Origin: Lyophyllum atratum
Lineage: Eukaryota; Basidiomycota; Agaricomycetes; Agaricales; Lyophyllaceae
Assembly: GCA_014905825.1 (NCBI GenBank)
Contig: JACGCN010000011.1
Span: 620,001-684,000, forward strand
Length of the DNA: 64,000 nucleotides
Direction: 5' to 3'
Shown: positions 55,101 through 64,000 of the stretch, piece by piece
Position numbering within the stretch: the stretch's first letter is position 1
Layout: every line of letters starts with the position of its first letter
Notes under the pieces: model-generated
Database searches by the model: none
Seen by the model: the letters and a program-made list of their open reading frames with translations, nothing else
What the model was told of the DNA's origin: nothing
Made by a program: the position numbers and the translations under genes

Positions 55101-58100
55101 TGTGTAAGGAGATAGGTTGTAATTCAGCCAGGTCATGGGGGAGTTCGCGAGGAAGTTCGAGATTAGAAGGCCCCGCCAGTTAGAGAGATCGGTTCTGACA
55201 CCTCGCTTGTGAAAGTAGGTGAGATGAGTGTCGGAAATGTTGCCGGGAAATCGAGAGTTCATGACTGAGTAGTTGTGAAGGTCGAGCACAAGCTGAAGAG
55301 CATTATCCGATAGGTTCTTGATGCACCACTTTTCCCATCCATCAGGTCCCGGAGATGGCCTGGGATTGCCCTTCCTCAGCATAGCACGAAAGGCGTTCAG
55401 CGATGAAGCCAGCAGCCAGACGAATGGGTCCCGTTCCACACGGGCGCGAACCTTGAGTACGGAGGGAGTGGTCAGCCAGGGCTTCGGTTTGTTCGGGGGA
55501 GGCTGGTGCGTATAAAGAGTCGAGAAATACTGCCGTGTAAGTTCCGTTACTGCTTGTGGATCCGTCTCGATGACACCAGGTGTGGTCGCTGATTCAAGAG
55601 CTGTGGGGAGCGCCACAAATGACAGGGAACCGTTCATGAGTCGCTTGGTCGATCCCCCGTTTAGGGCCCCGAGCATCCTAGCTTGATCATATTTCCGGGC
55701 TCGAAGTAATATTTCGGCTTTCTTAGCAGCATACAAGTCCTTAAACGCCTGGCGGCGGGTGGCCAGCAAAAAGGTGATCAGGTCCGTTGCGGGTTTGGGT
55801 ATCGTCGATTCGAATTCCAGGGATATGCGCAGGAGAGTTCGCATCGAGCCGTGTGAGATGCACTGAGAGGTTCCGCGAGATTTCAGGATAGCACCACCTA
55901 GATGTCGTATCTCAAGAACCAACTTGCGGATCTTGGGTGAGGTGATTTCGCGAGATATTGGTTTGTACGCCTTTGAGCGCCCGAATGTATCCTCACTCGC
56001 CCCTAGAATGATCTCGGTTAACTTGGAGTAGCGTTTTAGATATGCGTCGTCGTTGTTGATTGTGGCCGTGAGATCGTCCTTATTTTCGGCCACCAAGCGA
56101 TCAACAGCAGCCGTGAATGCAGAGTACAAATGCTTGTCCGATCTGACCGGGTATTTGATTCTGGGCAAGGGGTTCGGCATAAAGGGTTTGAAGTGGTCAT
56201 GTTCGGCTCGCGAGGGTAACGAGTTCCTCGGGCCAGTAGGAGCAATGATGATGCGGGCGACAACACCGCGGTGGTCCGTTCCAGGAATCCATGCTGGGTC
56301 AGTAAAGATTTCAGCATCCACCAGCGCGGCCTCCGATGAAACGACCCGGTCGATGATGTTTCCGCCCTCAGTTGATTTCCATGCCCGAGACGTCCAATCT
56401 ATAAAGCGGTTGCGATCCGGAGTTTGCTGCCAAAGGTCAGTTGCATGCGAATCACGTAGAAAATTGTTGAATAGTTGGCGAGAGAGAGCATTGTCTGACG
56501 CTCGCTCAGAGGCTGAAACCGTCGCGTTAAGGTCCCCAAGAAGCGACCATGACGAGTGAGTTGCAAGAACCATGGATGTGAGGTCAGGCCAGAAACGTCG
56601 AGACACTGCATCAGCACCTGGGTCACACGGCGCATAAACCGCAAAGACACGATGGATGAAGGAGTGGGAGGAGCAAGGCACCACGATATCGACCACAACG
56701 ACTCGTCCTTTCAATGAATCATGAAGTATGGGGATGCGCGACACGACTTGCATGTTCTTTCGAACACCCATGACGATTCCCCATTTTCCGCGGTTGGTCT
56801 GCGCACACTGCACACCCTTCTCCTCAAAGATCTCGTAGTCTGGAACACGCAGCCCTGGGCCAGCAAGAGACATCGTCTTAGTTTCTGAGATCACAAAGAC
56901 GTGAGGGAGCATCTTCATGATCAGAGGACTGATGACAGCCAGCTTAACTGCACTGATCAAGCCGTTTGCATTCAGGGCATACAGATTCAGTGGATACTGA
57001 GAGGAGGGGGGCATGGCCAACGCGGTATTCACAAAGAAAGAGAGAAAAAGGATGATCAAAAAAAGGGGGGAGGAGAGGATGATGAGACAAGAAAAACGAG
57101 CCACGGATGAACAGGAAGAAACAGGCGGGCAAGATACGACGGACAGAGGTCGTGGTACAAGAAGATGAGGAGTGTGGGGTATGATGGGCTGGAATGGGAC
57201 AAGATGGGGGGTAGGCAGATAGGTGCGGAGATTGGAGAAAGCAGGAAAGATGTACGTAAAAGAGTGTCTAACGCGTCCCTTTTCGAGCTTCCTACGCCGA
57301 GCTATACGCTCATCCCTTAGACCCGTGACATGGACACTTGGTGAGGGGTTACACAAAACATCGTGATCCACTTTACTAAGGTGGCGTTGACACTCGTAAA
57401 TGGAAGAGGAAAGATTCGAAACGAGAAAGTCAAGGCTCACCAACTCATCGACATCCTCCATCGGGGTTCCTTCGGCTGGCACAAAAGGTCGGACCAACGG
57501 ATCGTTGACAGGAGCCTCGGGGACAGTTTCAGTGCGACGACGTTTCGCAGCGGACGAGCCAGACGTTGCGGGACGCGGAGCTGGGATGATAATCCTGGGT
57601 CCTGGCAGGGGCTGAACCGACGTTGAAGGCGGGATGATTTGACCCGATGAGCGGCGTCCGGAAGCGGAGGAGGAGTCGGGTGACGTAGAGTGCGAGGCAG
57701 GAGCGACGGCCATGTACCCCGGCGGGGGCTGGATAGCAGGCGTTGACATCGAGGTGAGCTGACGTGATGAGTTCGACAATTCACCCTTGGCCTCTTCCAG
57801 ATCACGATTCAGTCCGTCGATTTGGGTCCTCATGGCATCTGCGAGGGCGGGGTTCGATCCTGACATCAGGAGCATCAGGTTAGCGCTGCTGAGTTGACTC
57901 TGGAGATCGATCACGTGCGAGCGATTTTGCTGGTCGCGGCCTTGGACCATCATCGCGTTCTGAGTCTCGTTGATCCTATTGTTCATGCTCATCATCATAG
58001 CCCCCATCTGTTCCTGGTTCTCCCTAATAGAAGTCTGCTGTTGCTGAACCGCGGCTAGGCCCGACTTGACCTCCTCAAGTTGACGAGTGAGGGCGGCGAC

Positions 58101-59198
58101 CGAACCGGTGACCTGCGACGCGCCTTTGGCGACCTGATCTCCAAGCGAGGTTGGTTTGAGCGGAGCGCTGTTGTGGTCGAAAAGGAGGCGGGGGGGAGCA
58201 ATGGTGGGGTAGGGAAAGGCCGCACGGAATAGCTCTGAGCTCTTCAGGATGGTGGAGGTAGCCGCCCAAGTAGTCATGGAGAAGATGATGAGGTCTGGGT
58301 GTTGTGAGTCCGAGCGAAACTCGAGGAAAGACTGGGGAGCAGTCCTGCGCGCCCACTTCGCGACTAGATCTCCTAGGCCCTCAAAATCCCGGGCTCCAGT
58401 GACGACGAGCTCAAACGCACGTTGGATGATAACTTCCTTGAGAGGCTGGATGGTAGCACGACTTTTAGAAACCGCGGGAGGAACATCGATGGTACCGAGA
58501 GCCATGAATCTATCCGCGTCGCGAGGGAGCACAAACACGACCTGGGGGCCACCAAAGGAAGGAAAGATACTCGCCACCTTGAATCCCTTCTTCTCGATGT
58601 GGGCTCGGATGAGGGGAAGATGTTCGGACGGTATGTCAGAGCGATCGGTGCCGGCGGGGTACAGGTTAAGCAATCGGCACGACATACGCTTGTCGCTTTT
58701 CCCTTTGCCGCTCGCACTCCATCGCACCTCCCAGTCCGTCTTTCGCTTCTCAAGTTCTTCCTTCACTATTGCGAGTATGTCGTCTCTGGGCTCAGTGCCG
58801 GGATTTTCGAGGCGGAGCTCAACATAACATGCCGAGGAGAGGCTCGAAACACGCTCGTGAAAGGGCGTCACCATGAAGATCTGTTTATCAAAGTACGGGT
58901 ATTCTGGAGCCGCTCCAATGTCCTCGAGAGCCTTCCTGACAAGAAGAACAGGGGTTTGGGCTGCATCAGTGGAGACACATCCCCTAACGACCAGCAGGTT
59001 TCCTTTCGGGAGGTCATCGAGGGAGAAGGCACCTGGGAAAATTTCCTCTGCATCCGAGTCAGGAGTGGCTGGGCGAGGACCGTGTCGAGGAGTGCGCGGA
59101 GTGAATGGCGGGATCGGGGCTCGGGTCGGGGTGGACTGAGGCGTGACTTTTCGGCGCGTCGGGGTTGCGGGGGGAATGGGATTAGATGTGGGTGGCAT
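52197..59198 (-). CDS. LINE polyprotein: ORF1-like region, APE endonuclease, reverse transcriptase, RNase H, zinc knuckle
   Basis: The protein is 2333 residues in one frame. Residues 1-~620 form an ORF1-like region, with basic/Pro-rich N terminus, globular part, coiled coil about 363-440 rich in Gln/Met, and a Ser/Pro-rich segment. Residues ~640-728 are an odd hydrophobic linker. From M729 an APE-type endonuclease begins (LNLYALNANGLIS, VISETKTM, WSLLGDLNATVSA, PGTDHRGVVARI). The reverse transcriptase, about 1280-1560, has SPGPDGWEKW, RDQMKGFDYLSPDGFYDA, KQGGPLSPL and the catalytic ATDDSYIG. RNase H, about 1945-2085, has GSDGSM, LQGEQMGI, YTDHLNSV and NRDADHYAS. Near 2193 a CCHC-like CRFGCSVSEDEHHIFVEC follows. 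All catalytic acids are present, so it may be active. RNase H points to the I/Tad group. Confidence 0.93.
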   Translation of the reverse strand: MPPTSNPIPPATPTRRKVTPQSTPTRAPIPPFTPRTPRHGPRPATPDSDAEEIFPGAFSLDDLPKGNLLVVRGCVSTDAAQTPVLLVRKALEDIGAAPEYPYFDKQIFMVTPFHERVSSLSSACYVELRLENPGTEPRDDILAIVKEELEKRKTDWEVRWSASGKGKSDKRMSCRLLNLYPAGTDRSDIPSEHLPLIRAHIEKKGFKVASIFPSFGGPQVVFVLPRDADRFMALGTIDVPPAVSKSRATIQPLKEVIIQRAFELVVTGARDFEGLGDLVAKWARRTAPQSFLEFRSDSQHPDLIIFSMTTWAATSTILKSSELFRAAFPYPTIAPPRLLFDHNSAPLKPTSLGDQVAKGASQVTGSVAALTRQLEEVKSGLAAVQQQQTSIRENQEQMGAMMMSMNNRINETQNAMMVQGRDQQNRSHVIDLQSQLSSANLMLLMSGSNPALADAMRTQIDGLNRDLEEAKGELSNSSRQLTSMSTPAIQPPPGYMAVAPASHSTSPDSSSASGRRSSGQIIPPSTSVQPLPGPRIIIPAPRPATSGSSAAKRRRTETVPEAPVNDPLVRPFVPAEGTPMEDVDELVSLDFLVSNLSSSIYECQRHLSKVDHDVLCNPSPSVHVTGLRDERIARRRKLEKGRVRHSFTYIFPAFSNLRTYLPTPHLVPFQPIIPHTPHLLVPRPLSVVSCPPVSSCSSVARFSCLIILSSPLFLIILFLSFFVNTALAMPPSSQYPLNLYALNANGLISAVKLAVISPLIMKMLPHVFVISETKTMSLAGPGLRVPDYEIFEEKGVQCAQTNRGKWGIVMGVRKNMQVVSRIPILHDSLKGRVVVVDIVVPCSSHSFIHRVFAVYAPCDPGADAVSRRFWPDLTSMVLATHSSWSLLGDLNATVSASERASDNALSRQLFNNFLRDSHATDLWQQTPDRNRFIDWTSRAWKSTEGGNIIDRVVSSEAALVDAEIFTDPAWIPGTDHRGVVARIIIAPTGPRNSLPSRAEHDHFKPFMPNPLPRIKYPVRSDKHLYSAFTAAVDRLVAENKDDLTATINNDDAYLKRYSKLTEIILGASEDTFGRSKAYKPISREITSPKIRKLVLEIRHLGGAILKSRGTSQCISHGSMRTLLRISLEFESTIPKPATDLITFLLATRRQAFKDLYAAKKAEILLRARKYDQARMLGALNGGSTKRLMNGSLSFVALPTALESATTPGVIETDPQAVTELTRQYFSTLYTHQPPPNKPKPWLTTPSVLKVRARVERDPFVWLLASSLNAFRAMLRKGNPRPSPGPDGWEKWCIKNLSDNALQLVLDLHNYSVMNSRFPGNISDTHLTYFHKRGVRTDLSNWRGLLISNFLANSPMTWLNYNLSPYTARLGIIPETQVATQPGVQTRDLMSFLSSLKTWSARSKTPIYLLKRDQMKGFDYLSPDGFYDACEAYRLPHAISELDRAAQTGVRCFPRTAFGIAEPIIVEGVTKQGGPLSPLKSTMTTSLGHNFLDDLASNDPDCITISSATHRSQDPHLPDDSRTLRFTMAEATDDSYIGALSYPALCRYTLQMERFQFVYGLMTSWPKTTAHILNSPDTVPNTLRFPSITNIPGTDPWIISYHDVPTSSNEFNFLRTQVDDPTSRAVELKSVIDSFVFPTFSLRTPFSLVRKIISQNLISKCRALLSLQPISGTDASALDRMIAKRVHNTSGLPFCPDYTILTLPLKLGGLDFPSIYRINAGIAIDGLARDLKHHIPAYRTMARITLADWTCDINSCQNPLDGTGLQRSFSRYFGTVPSAWIIAHTHMAALPSKLSLRLTDQSHLAHGDCAISHALSLFKSSGNVFTDPTTLAPVISPNGHCLRSLRTMGFTRLSQIGCWTVNAEGLTVFSLNALPVGDWTPAQRRNWDLMSTYMARAQITLLFSGDLDLVRTLSSRRLLAEDRIRILASNSTCPPSVHAPDTQSWGSDGSMIPATAGILDNKSVTTALTGLTTLILKIPGRNISILQGEQMGIIAALILSDPTEPDTKLYTDHLNSVRLIADSDTTRDASISLRHMNGRSYYRWMVDLHRRSRAEIRYTKGHSDESSIASLLNRDADHYASRAQSHIHIIPLAPVPTFFMDTFTFFSPADGWIESNIRSYTELAAAQQTSRKLDFKPNFRMLRTPYDPTPPPDFPYLRALSGYSAMIQLYSRAGQLPTAARLLSRKMALSDTCRFGCSVSEDEHHIFVECPYFLIHRLEALDDIVERTAAKCQEMDEIISDAAARRLLRVTRGLFVDDSSSWPLHKSAYYLGRVPDVAQAIGSFTDRLDDTTPPNLRQRRFIHHIATDWHIHAIRLAGRIWGVVQRETAVAAGY

Positions 59199-59429
59199 GG
59201 CTGGATGGAGAATGCGACAAATGGGGCAGTTTTCGATGAGATGTTAGGCGAGGCTGATTTCGGAGAGATTGTTCCGGCGCGAGGCCAAAACTTTTCGAGC
59301 AAACTTGCGTGGGCAGGGCTGGGATTAACAACAACAACGGGAGATTTTACGGAGGTTTTTATGGGTTATAAGAGAGTTTTACGAGCTATATTAGAGATAT
59401 GAGGGGACCGGGGACGGGGGTGGTGGTGG

Positions 59430-59466
<37 letters not shown>
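59430..59466. repeat. (TTG)n microsatellite at the LINE 5' side
   Basis: About twelve TTG/GTT units, preceded by a short (TGG)n. It directly abuts the right copy of the flanking repeat. On the element strand it is (CAA)n, at the expected 5' terminus. Confidence 0.9.
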
Positions 59467-59469
<3 letters not shown>

Positions 59470-59506
59470 CTATGTTTACTAATAAGACATCTACCTCTGC
59501 TACATA
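59464..59506. repeat. Right copy of the LINE-flanking direct repeat
   Basis: Partner of 51995-52037. Confidence 0.75.
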
Positions 59507-60017
59507 TATTATGGTGTAACTTCCGAAAGTATTCGATCAATCTCCCATCGAAGTGCTGTGAAGCACGTAACTGTGTGCCGAGTCAAGGCGGAAAAAGCCG
59601 AGGACCTACCTGGACAAACAACTGAGTTCAAGTTCTCTCGGACAAAACAGTGTGGCACGCCGCACAATCGAAGTTGGCAGCGAACAACCTGAGGCTTTCG
59701 TTTATTCGTTCAGTAAGTCTGTTTTCTCGTCTCCTGTAGCTTCTTCTGAAACTCACCCGTATGTAAATACTCTTTCAGAAATTTCAAATATTAGGAAAGA
59801 GTCATTTGCCCGGGTTAAGCATTCATATCCTTGTGTTCTGCACTCACCGAGAGCGAGCTCCAGGTCACAAAGTTCAAGCCCCTGTGTTCGATCTTCGTTC
59901 TGTTTGTATGTCGGTGAGTGTCTGTCACCAACCCTTGTGTACCGAATTTATCGACTTCAATGGCCATCATAGGATACGCACGGAATTCCAGAAATCCCAA
60001 TTAAAAGCTCGTGGCTC

Positions 60018-60860
60018 ATGACCAGGATTCGAGGACTTTTCCACCGGCACATTCTTCTCAGGGTCTCTTCGTGGTATATCCAATACTGTGATTATCGCGA
60101 GATAGATTATCCCTACTTCGACAGTCTGGATGTCTATGTACTTCCATTCAACACAATCATCAAGTGGTCGGAACGCATTCGAGAGGAAGAAGCACTCTCT
60201 ATGTCTTTCGCTCACTCTTTGGGACTCCCAGTTCCGCGAGTCCTTTCATATGGTGACGATGGCTCTGGCATGGGTGGGTCTATCTGGATGACATACATAC
60301 CCGGAAAGCTACTGTCGCAGGTTTGGGCCCACCTGCCTGACAGGGAGCGATCTACCATTATGGACGAATTGCATCAATGTCTCCTTCGCCTCCGTGCATG
60401 TCAGAATCCTCGCAGTCCACAAATCTCCTCCATAGCTGGGACATTCATCAAAAGCTTTCGAACCTGTAATGGCGTCATTCCTCCCTGCACCGACAAGGCC
60501 GATTTCCTCCGATATCTCAGTCCAAATTTCCGGAAAGGCAGGGAGGTGGTGTTTGACGACGAGACGAATAAAGTGAACCTGCTCATGGAAATGCCCCATT
60601 CCATCGTTTTTGCGCATGGCGATCTTTATCGACACAATATTCTCGTCCAGGATGGCCACCTCTCTGGAATCATCGATTGGGAGTGCGCAGGATGGCTTCC
60701 GGAGTATTGGGATTACACTACCATGGCGCTTCGTGGATATAAGGCTCCAAGCTCAACGTGGCATTCCGCTCTCTATAGCAATCCCGCCTTCAGATATCAC
60801 GAAGAGTTGGAATGTGAACATGTGCTTGTTATCGCGACCGAAGCGTCCTTTCCTCGTTAG
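60018..60860 (+). CDS. Aminoglycoside phosphotransferase / choline-kinase-like (APH) family protein
   Basis: A kinase-fold protein expanded in fungi. ATG at 60018; 280 codons without intron. The N-lobe contains PFNTIIKWSERIREEEALSM (Lys and Glu of the nucleotide site) and LGLPVPRVLSYGDD. The hinge is SIWMTYIPGKLLSQVW. The catalytic loop is IVFAHGDLYRHNILV (Asp base), the DFG-equivalent IIDWECAGWLPEYWDYTT. Length is typical for the fungal family. Substrate unknown; fungal members are generally not antibiotic-resistance enzymes. The 5' 500 bp up to the LINE flank shows nothing else, so the LINE inserted just upstream of, or in, its promoter region. Confidence 0.87.
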   Translation: MTRIRGLFHRHILLRVSSWYIQYCDYREIDYPYFDSLDVYVLPFNTIIKWSERIREEEALSMSFAHSLGLPVPRVLSYGDDGSGMGGSIWMTYIPGKLLSQVWAHLPDRERSTIMDELHQCLLRLRACQNPRSPQISSIAGTFIKSFRTCNGVIPPCTDKADFLRYLSPNFRKGREVVFDDETNKVNLLMEMPHSIVFAHGDLYRHNILVQDGHLSGIIDWECAGWLPEYWDYTTMALRGYKAPSSTWHSALYSNPAFRYHEELECEHVLVIATEASFPR

Positions 60861-61179
60861 CAGAGCACCGGCCATCCCCGGCGTTACAGCTTGTGCTGAA
60901 TGCCAGAATGTCCTTCTTAGTTTTCGTCTATGTGCATTACATATCTTGCGACTTAACATCGTCAACGAACTTGATGATAAGTAAGAGTCATTTGATGTTC
61001 TAAAGGATCCGGAGAGAGCCGCCAAGGAATGGAAACTTTAGTGAGAATTAGACACCTTTTGTTATTTGCTGCTTGCAAATGAGCTTAGTAGCATCTAGCC
61101 GCACATTAAATTTTTATACAAGCCGCCGAAGGCGAGCAATTTAGGACACGATCCCTCCTCCTGATTGCTTCCGTTGCCT

Positions 61180-62352
61180 TCAATGTTTCTTCAACCACTC
61201 GACAGCAGCAAAGAAAGCGCCTTCCTTCGCGGCCTTCGCGACAGGATCAGACTAGAAGGGAAGTCAGTTGAGACGAACATGGTAGCATGACCAAATTACT
61301 AACCAAATTTGCGCGCACGGCAAATCCATGTCCGACGCCGGTGAAGAATGGGCGGCTGTATCCAGGCTTGTACTTTCCGTCGCCAAGAATACTATCTGCG
61401 ACTGCTTGAACAACAGGTGAGAAGGCAGTATCTAGCTCAGCTCTAAAGCAAAGTATCTCGTCAACAGAGCTATAGCATCAGCTCATTAGAACGACGTACG
61501 AGTTCATCTGCACAGGGACGTGAGATTCCGCGAGCAAAGTGTTAAAGTCGTCTGGTGTGGTCAGTAATGATGGGTGGGCCATTGTGCCAACTTTGACTAG
61601 ATTTTGCTGGGAGAGTCGGGTCGAGTACAGACCTGAGGAAGCGGCCTGATGTGGCTATTCGCCAGAGGTAAGTATGATGTACGAGGCTTACCTCCAAAGC
61701 AATAGCCGGTGGAAGCGAACTCCTGGAACCCTTGCTTTTTGAGTCCTGCGATGGTGGCAAGCAAAACGGGCATAGTCTGGGCTTCACCATGGTTAGGCAA
61801 CCAAGCCGTCATGTTGAACTGCCCAAATGTGAGTACCAGTTAGGGAATGTCTATCACGAATGTCTCACAGTAGGATCGTCAAGTGGGACAGGATCTCCGT
61901 TTAAGTAGTCGGGGATAAACGTGTCAAACCCGTTCGCGGCGAAATCGTCCGCCATAAGCTAGGTAATAGACAGATCAAGATTATAACGGTGGGCAGAGGG
62001 GACGGAACGTACCTTGCTGTTTACCAATGGCAAGCCAAAGATATCTTTCCTACCGCGTCAGTTGCAATATTTGGGAAGATTAGATATGTTCTACCGGTCA
62101 AAAGCAATAGAGCTCGACGAGGATTCGAAGCCCGCTCCGCTTTAGCAACATAGGTGTTAACTCCGTTGATGGTCTTCATGACGCCTGTCGTGGCGTTAAA
62201 TATCAGCCCTAAGTGAACTGGATGTGCTCCTCACCCTTGGGAGTTCCTTCGAACGTCACGCCTTTGATACAATCCTCGGTTAGTGGAATAAGTCCGCCCA
62301 CGACGCTAGAGACGAGAAACGCCAATAGTCCGAGAGTAGGAAGAAGGTTCAT
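61180..62352 (-). CDS. Dienelactone hydrolase family protein, secreted
   Basis: An alpha/beta hydrolase with a Cys nucleophile. The N terminus MNLLPTLGLLAFLVSSVVGG is a signal peptide, followed by LIPLTEDCIKGVTFEGTPKG. Short exons then give INGVNTYVAKAERASNPRRA, LLLLTDIFGLPLVNSKLMAD, DDFAANGFDTFIPDYLNGDP, MTAWLPNHGEAQTMPVLLAT and QEFASTGYCFGG (nucleophile Cys). Later comes the His block FFTGVGHGFAVRANLSDPVA, and the end AFFAAVEWLKKH stops at 61180-61182. The exon structure is fragmented, so internal borders are approximate. Fungal homologues are widespread and mostly uncharacterised. Confidence 0.82.
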
Positions 62353-64000
62353 GTTGTGGTAGATGCAGGGAGTGGGAGGTTCCAACACTTGTGGGGCGTC
62401 GGTTACTTCAGAAGTAGCGTTTCATTATAAAGAAAATGTCCAGGGAATGAGAAGCATGCGTGTCGTGTGGTCGCTGACGAAGGATTGCCACGTCTCGACC
62501 GGTTTCTCTTGACTCAAATTTCGAAGACGGGCCGAGGGCTGTCCTATCTTTTCAGGGCGGCAACTGCGGAACGGTCACAAAGGGAAAGACTAGGTGTGCG
62601 CTTTCAAACTCTAGGGCGCTTGTCGCCGGTATGGCGCAGTCGGTGTCATAGCTTTGTCAAGATGAGTATCAACATAGGCACTACGCACGAGAGCATCTTG
62701 CAACACCCCTCGCCACTCTCGACAGCATAGCGTGGCCTAAAAGCCTTGAGTACGCGAGCCTGCCCAAGTAGATGAGAGAACGCCAAATGAAGGTTGCCCA
62801 TCCCATCCACACGCTCAAGCATTCTCGTACCAGTATCCCGAACAATTTGCGCGGATCACCTGATCTGAATGGAATCTGTCATGGCACTGGGAATAGCGAT
62901 GATCGCATGATGTGGTGGGAGAAGCATGAACTATGCTTTTGTCGTGTCCTTTTCACTAAAACATACGACAATCATATACTCGGTCATCTGATGTTTGATC
63001 CGATATATGATATATCATGATAAACTCACTTGCTGAGGGAGGGAAGTCTGCCCCGAGAGATAAAGCTAGGGTGCTTGATAGATCACCCTGGTATACAAAA
63101 CTGGATTTTAGAACTTTCAAATCCTCGGAACCATGGGCAAGGTGCAGGGAATCAACTGGACGACGAACCTTAGACCCGGCACATCGATGACTTGATCCAT
63201 GGGACGGGCTCAGTTTGATTGACTGTATGCCCGACTATCATTTTGAAAGCAGTCCAGCTGTATCTATGAGACCAGAAACGACGGTCAAACCATCCTCCAT
63301 GATTACTTGGAAACCCTCAAGGCGGGACAATTCTAGAAACCCTTGGTTATGAGCGCCAAACCCCCGCTTGAGACTACCATGGACGTAGGCGCAGTTGAAA
63401 GTCGTGGATGAAAACTAACGCGAGGCTTGAAAGTCCTTCGTGGAAACTTCCTAAAAGACCCATGCTTCAACGCTGTGGACGATTCGAAATTCGCCATCCG
63501 GGCGACGCAATGCATGCAGCAAAGGTAGCAAATCACCGTGCATATGCGGTGGGAATCATAGGCGTTTATGAGCCCGGCAAAGTGGCGCCCTTTTGTAAAA
63601 CATACCGACCCATTTTGGTCGAGTCGTGAGGGCTTGCATTGCATGACGAGGGCGTTCTGCACCCGAATATTCCCATGAGCTATGGCGACATCGCATGTAA
63701 GGCTAATCTCTCCTAAACAGACATAATATTAATGGCAATGAGTCGTTCCTCTGTTCTTCGATGTTAGGCCAGGGCTGACGCTGAAAAAATCGTGACGGAG
63801 TGAAGTTGTGCAGCCATAGAGGATAGATATGGGTAGTTTGGATTGTCTTAGCACCAGGTAGAGTAAACCGTCACTCAGAGGACGTGGTGGAACAGAAGAA
63901 ATATCGAAGACAGGTGGCTGCTGTGGCAGTGCCACAAGGTGAAATTGATGGGCAAATTAAATAGAGCTGCCTGACGAAATATACCGGAAATAACCGTGGA
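62353..64000. other. 1.6-kb region without a recognisable gene
   Basis: Only short unrelated frames. A minus-strand frame near 63729-63935 containing LPQQPPVFDISSVPPRPLSD could be an exon running out of the window, but it has no recognised family. Confidence 0.4.

Larger units (their letters stand above)
51995..59507 (-). mobile_element. Non-LTR retrotransposon (LINE) with flanking direct repeats
   Basis: A single 2333-codon frame (52197-59198, minus). About 43 bp beginning TGTTTACTATGTTTACTAA and containing ATCTACCTCTGCTACAT occurs at both ends (51995-52037 and 59464-59506), with only 2-3 differences. These may be an unusually long target-site duplication. On the element strand the 5' side then starts with an (AAC)n tract. 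No poly-A tail is evident at the 3' side. Confidence 0.75.

Noticed and set aside
58422..59402. Long plus-strand frame antisense to the start of the LINE
   Set aside because: It mirrors the GC-rich LINE ORF1 coding region; no domain or codon logic of its own.
51995..59506. Flanking 43-bp repeats considered as LTRs
   Set aside because: They are far too short for LTRs, and the enclosed protein has an APE endonuclease and LINE-type RT, with no protease or integrase.
60018..60860. Antibiotic-resistance aminoglycoside kinase
   Set aside because: The APH fold is widespread in fungi with other or unknown substrates; nothing indicates resistance.

Overview
This is a nuclear segment of a filamentous basidiomycete, most likely an Agaricomycete. 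The evidence is many short GT-AG introns of about 45-70 nt, very short bidirectional promoters, and a typical gene mix: heme-thiolate peroxygenase, GH5, CHAT, F-box/LRR, flavin monooxygenase, and MICOS subunits with basidiomycete-style short exons. Most gene models were assembled by hand from exon frames and splice signals, so internal exon borders are approximate unless given.

Layout. 1-5.3 kb: the 3' part of a Helitron whose Rep-helicase carries a C-terminal USP-like cysteine-protease domain, ending near a 52-nt hairpin. 5.3-8.2 kb: remnants of an unrecognised minus-strand gene and an N-terminally short CHAT-domain (caspase-like) gene. 8.6-41.4 kb: a mostly ordinary gene block. It holds BRO1 (-) and MIC10 (+) sharing a promoter, a flavin monooxygenase (-), MIC12 (-), a secreted GH5 hydrolase (+), a Yip1-family Golgi membrane protein (-), an APC amino-acid permease (+), a heme-thiolate peroxygenase (-), a DUF4743/Nudix protein (-) divergent from a TcdA/Tcd1-like tRNA t6A dehydratase (+), an O-methyltransferase (+), a Ser/Pro-rich tail-anchored protein (-), an F-box/LRR protein (-), and a SUZ-domain protein (-) divergent from the DUG1 dipeptidase (+). 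41.8 kb: an intron-containing tRNA-Phe. 42.6-59.5 kb: a transposon island. It contains a second, apparently intact Helitron with five introns and a divergent accessory gene, a fossil Helitron Rep fragment, 50-bp tandem repeats, and a full-length 2333-codon non-LTR retrotransposon flanked by ~43-bp near-identical direct repeats. 60-62.4 kb: an APH/choline-kinase-like phosphotransferase (+) and a dienelactone hydrolase-family protein (-). The last 1.6 kb shows no recognisable gene.

Themes. Two MICOS subunits (MIC10, MIC12) lie within 5 kb. The two Helitrons belong to different sub-families, yet each is associated with a hairpin of the same length and architecture, in opposite orientation. The strongest candidates for something unusual are this hairpin pair, the protease-fused Helitron, and the divergently transcribed, possibly OB-fold, partner gene of the second Helitron.
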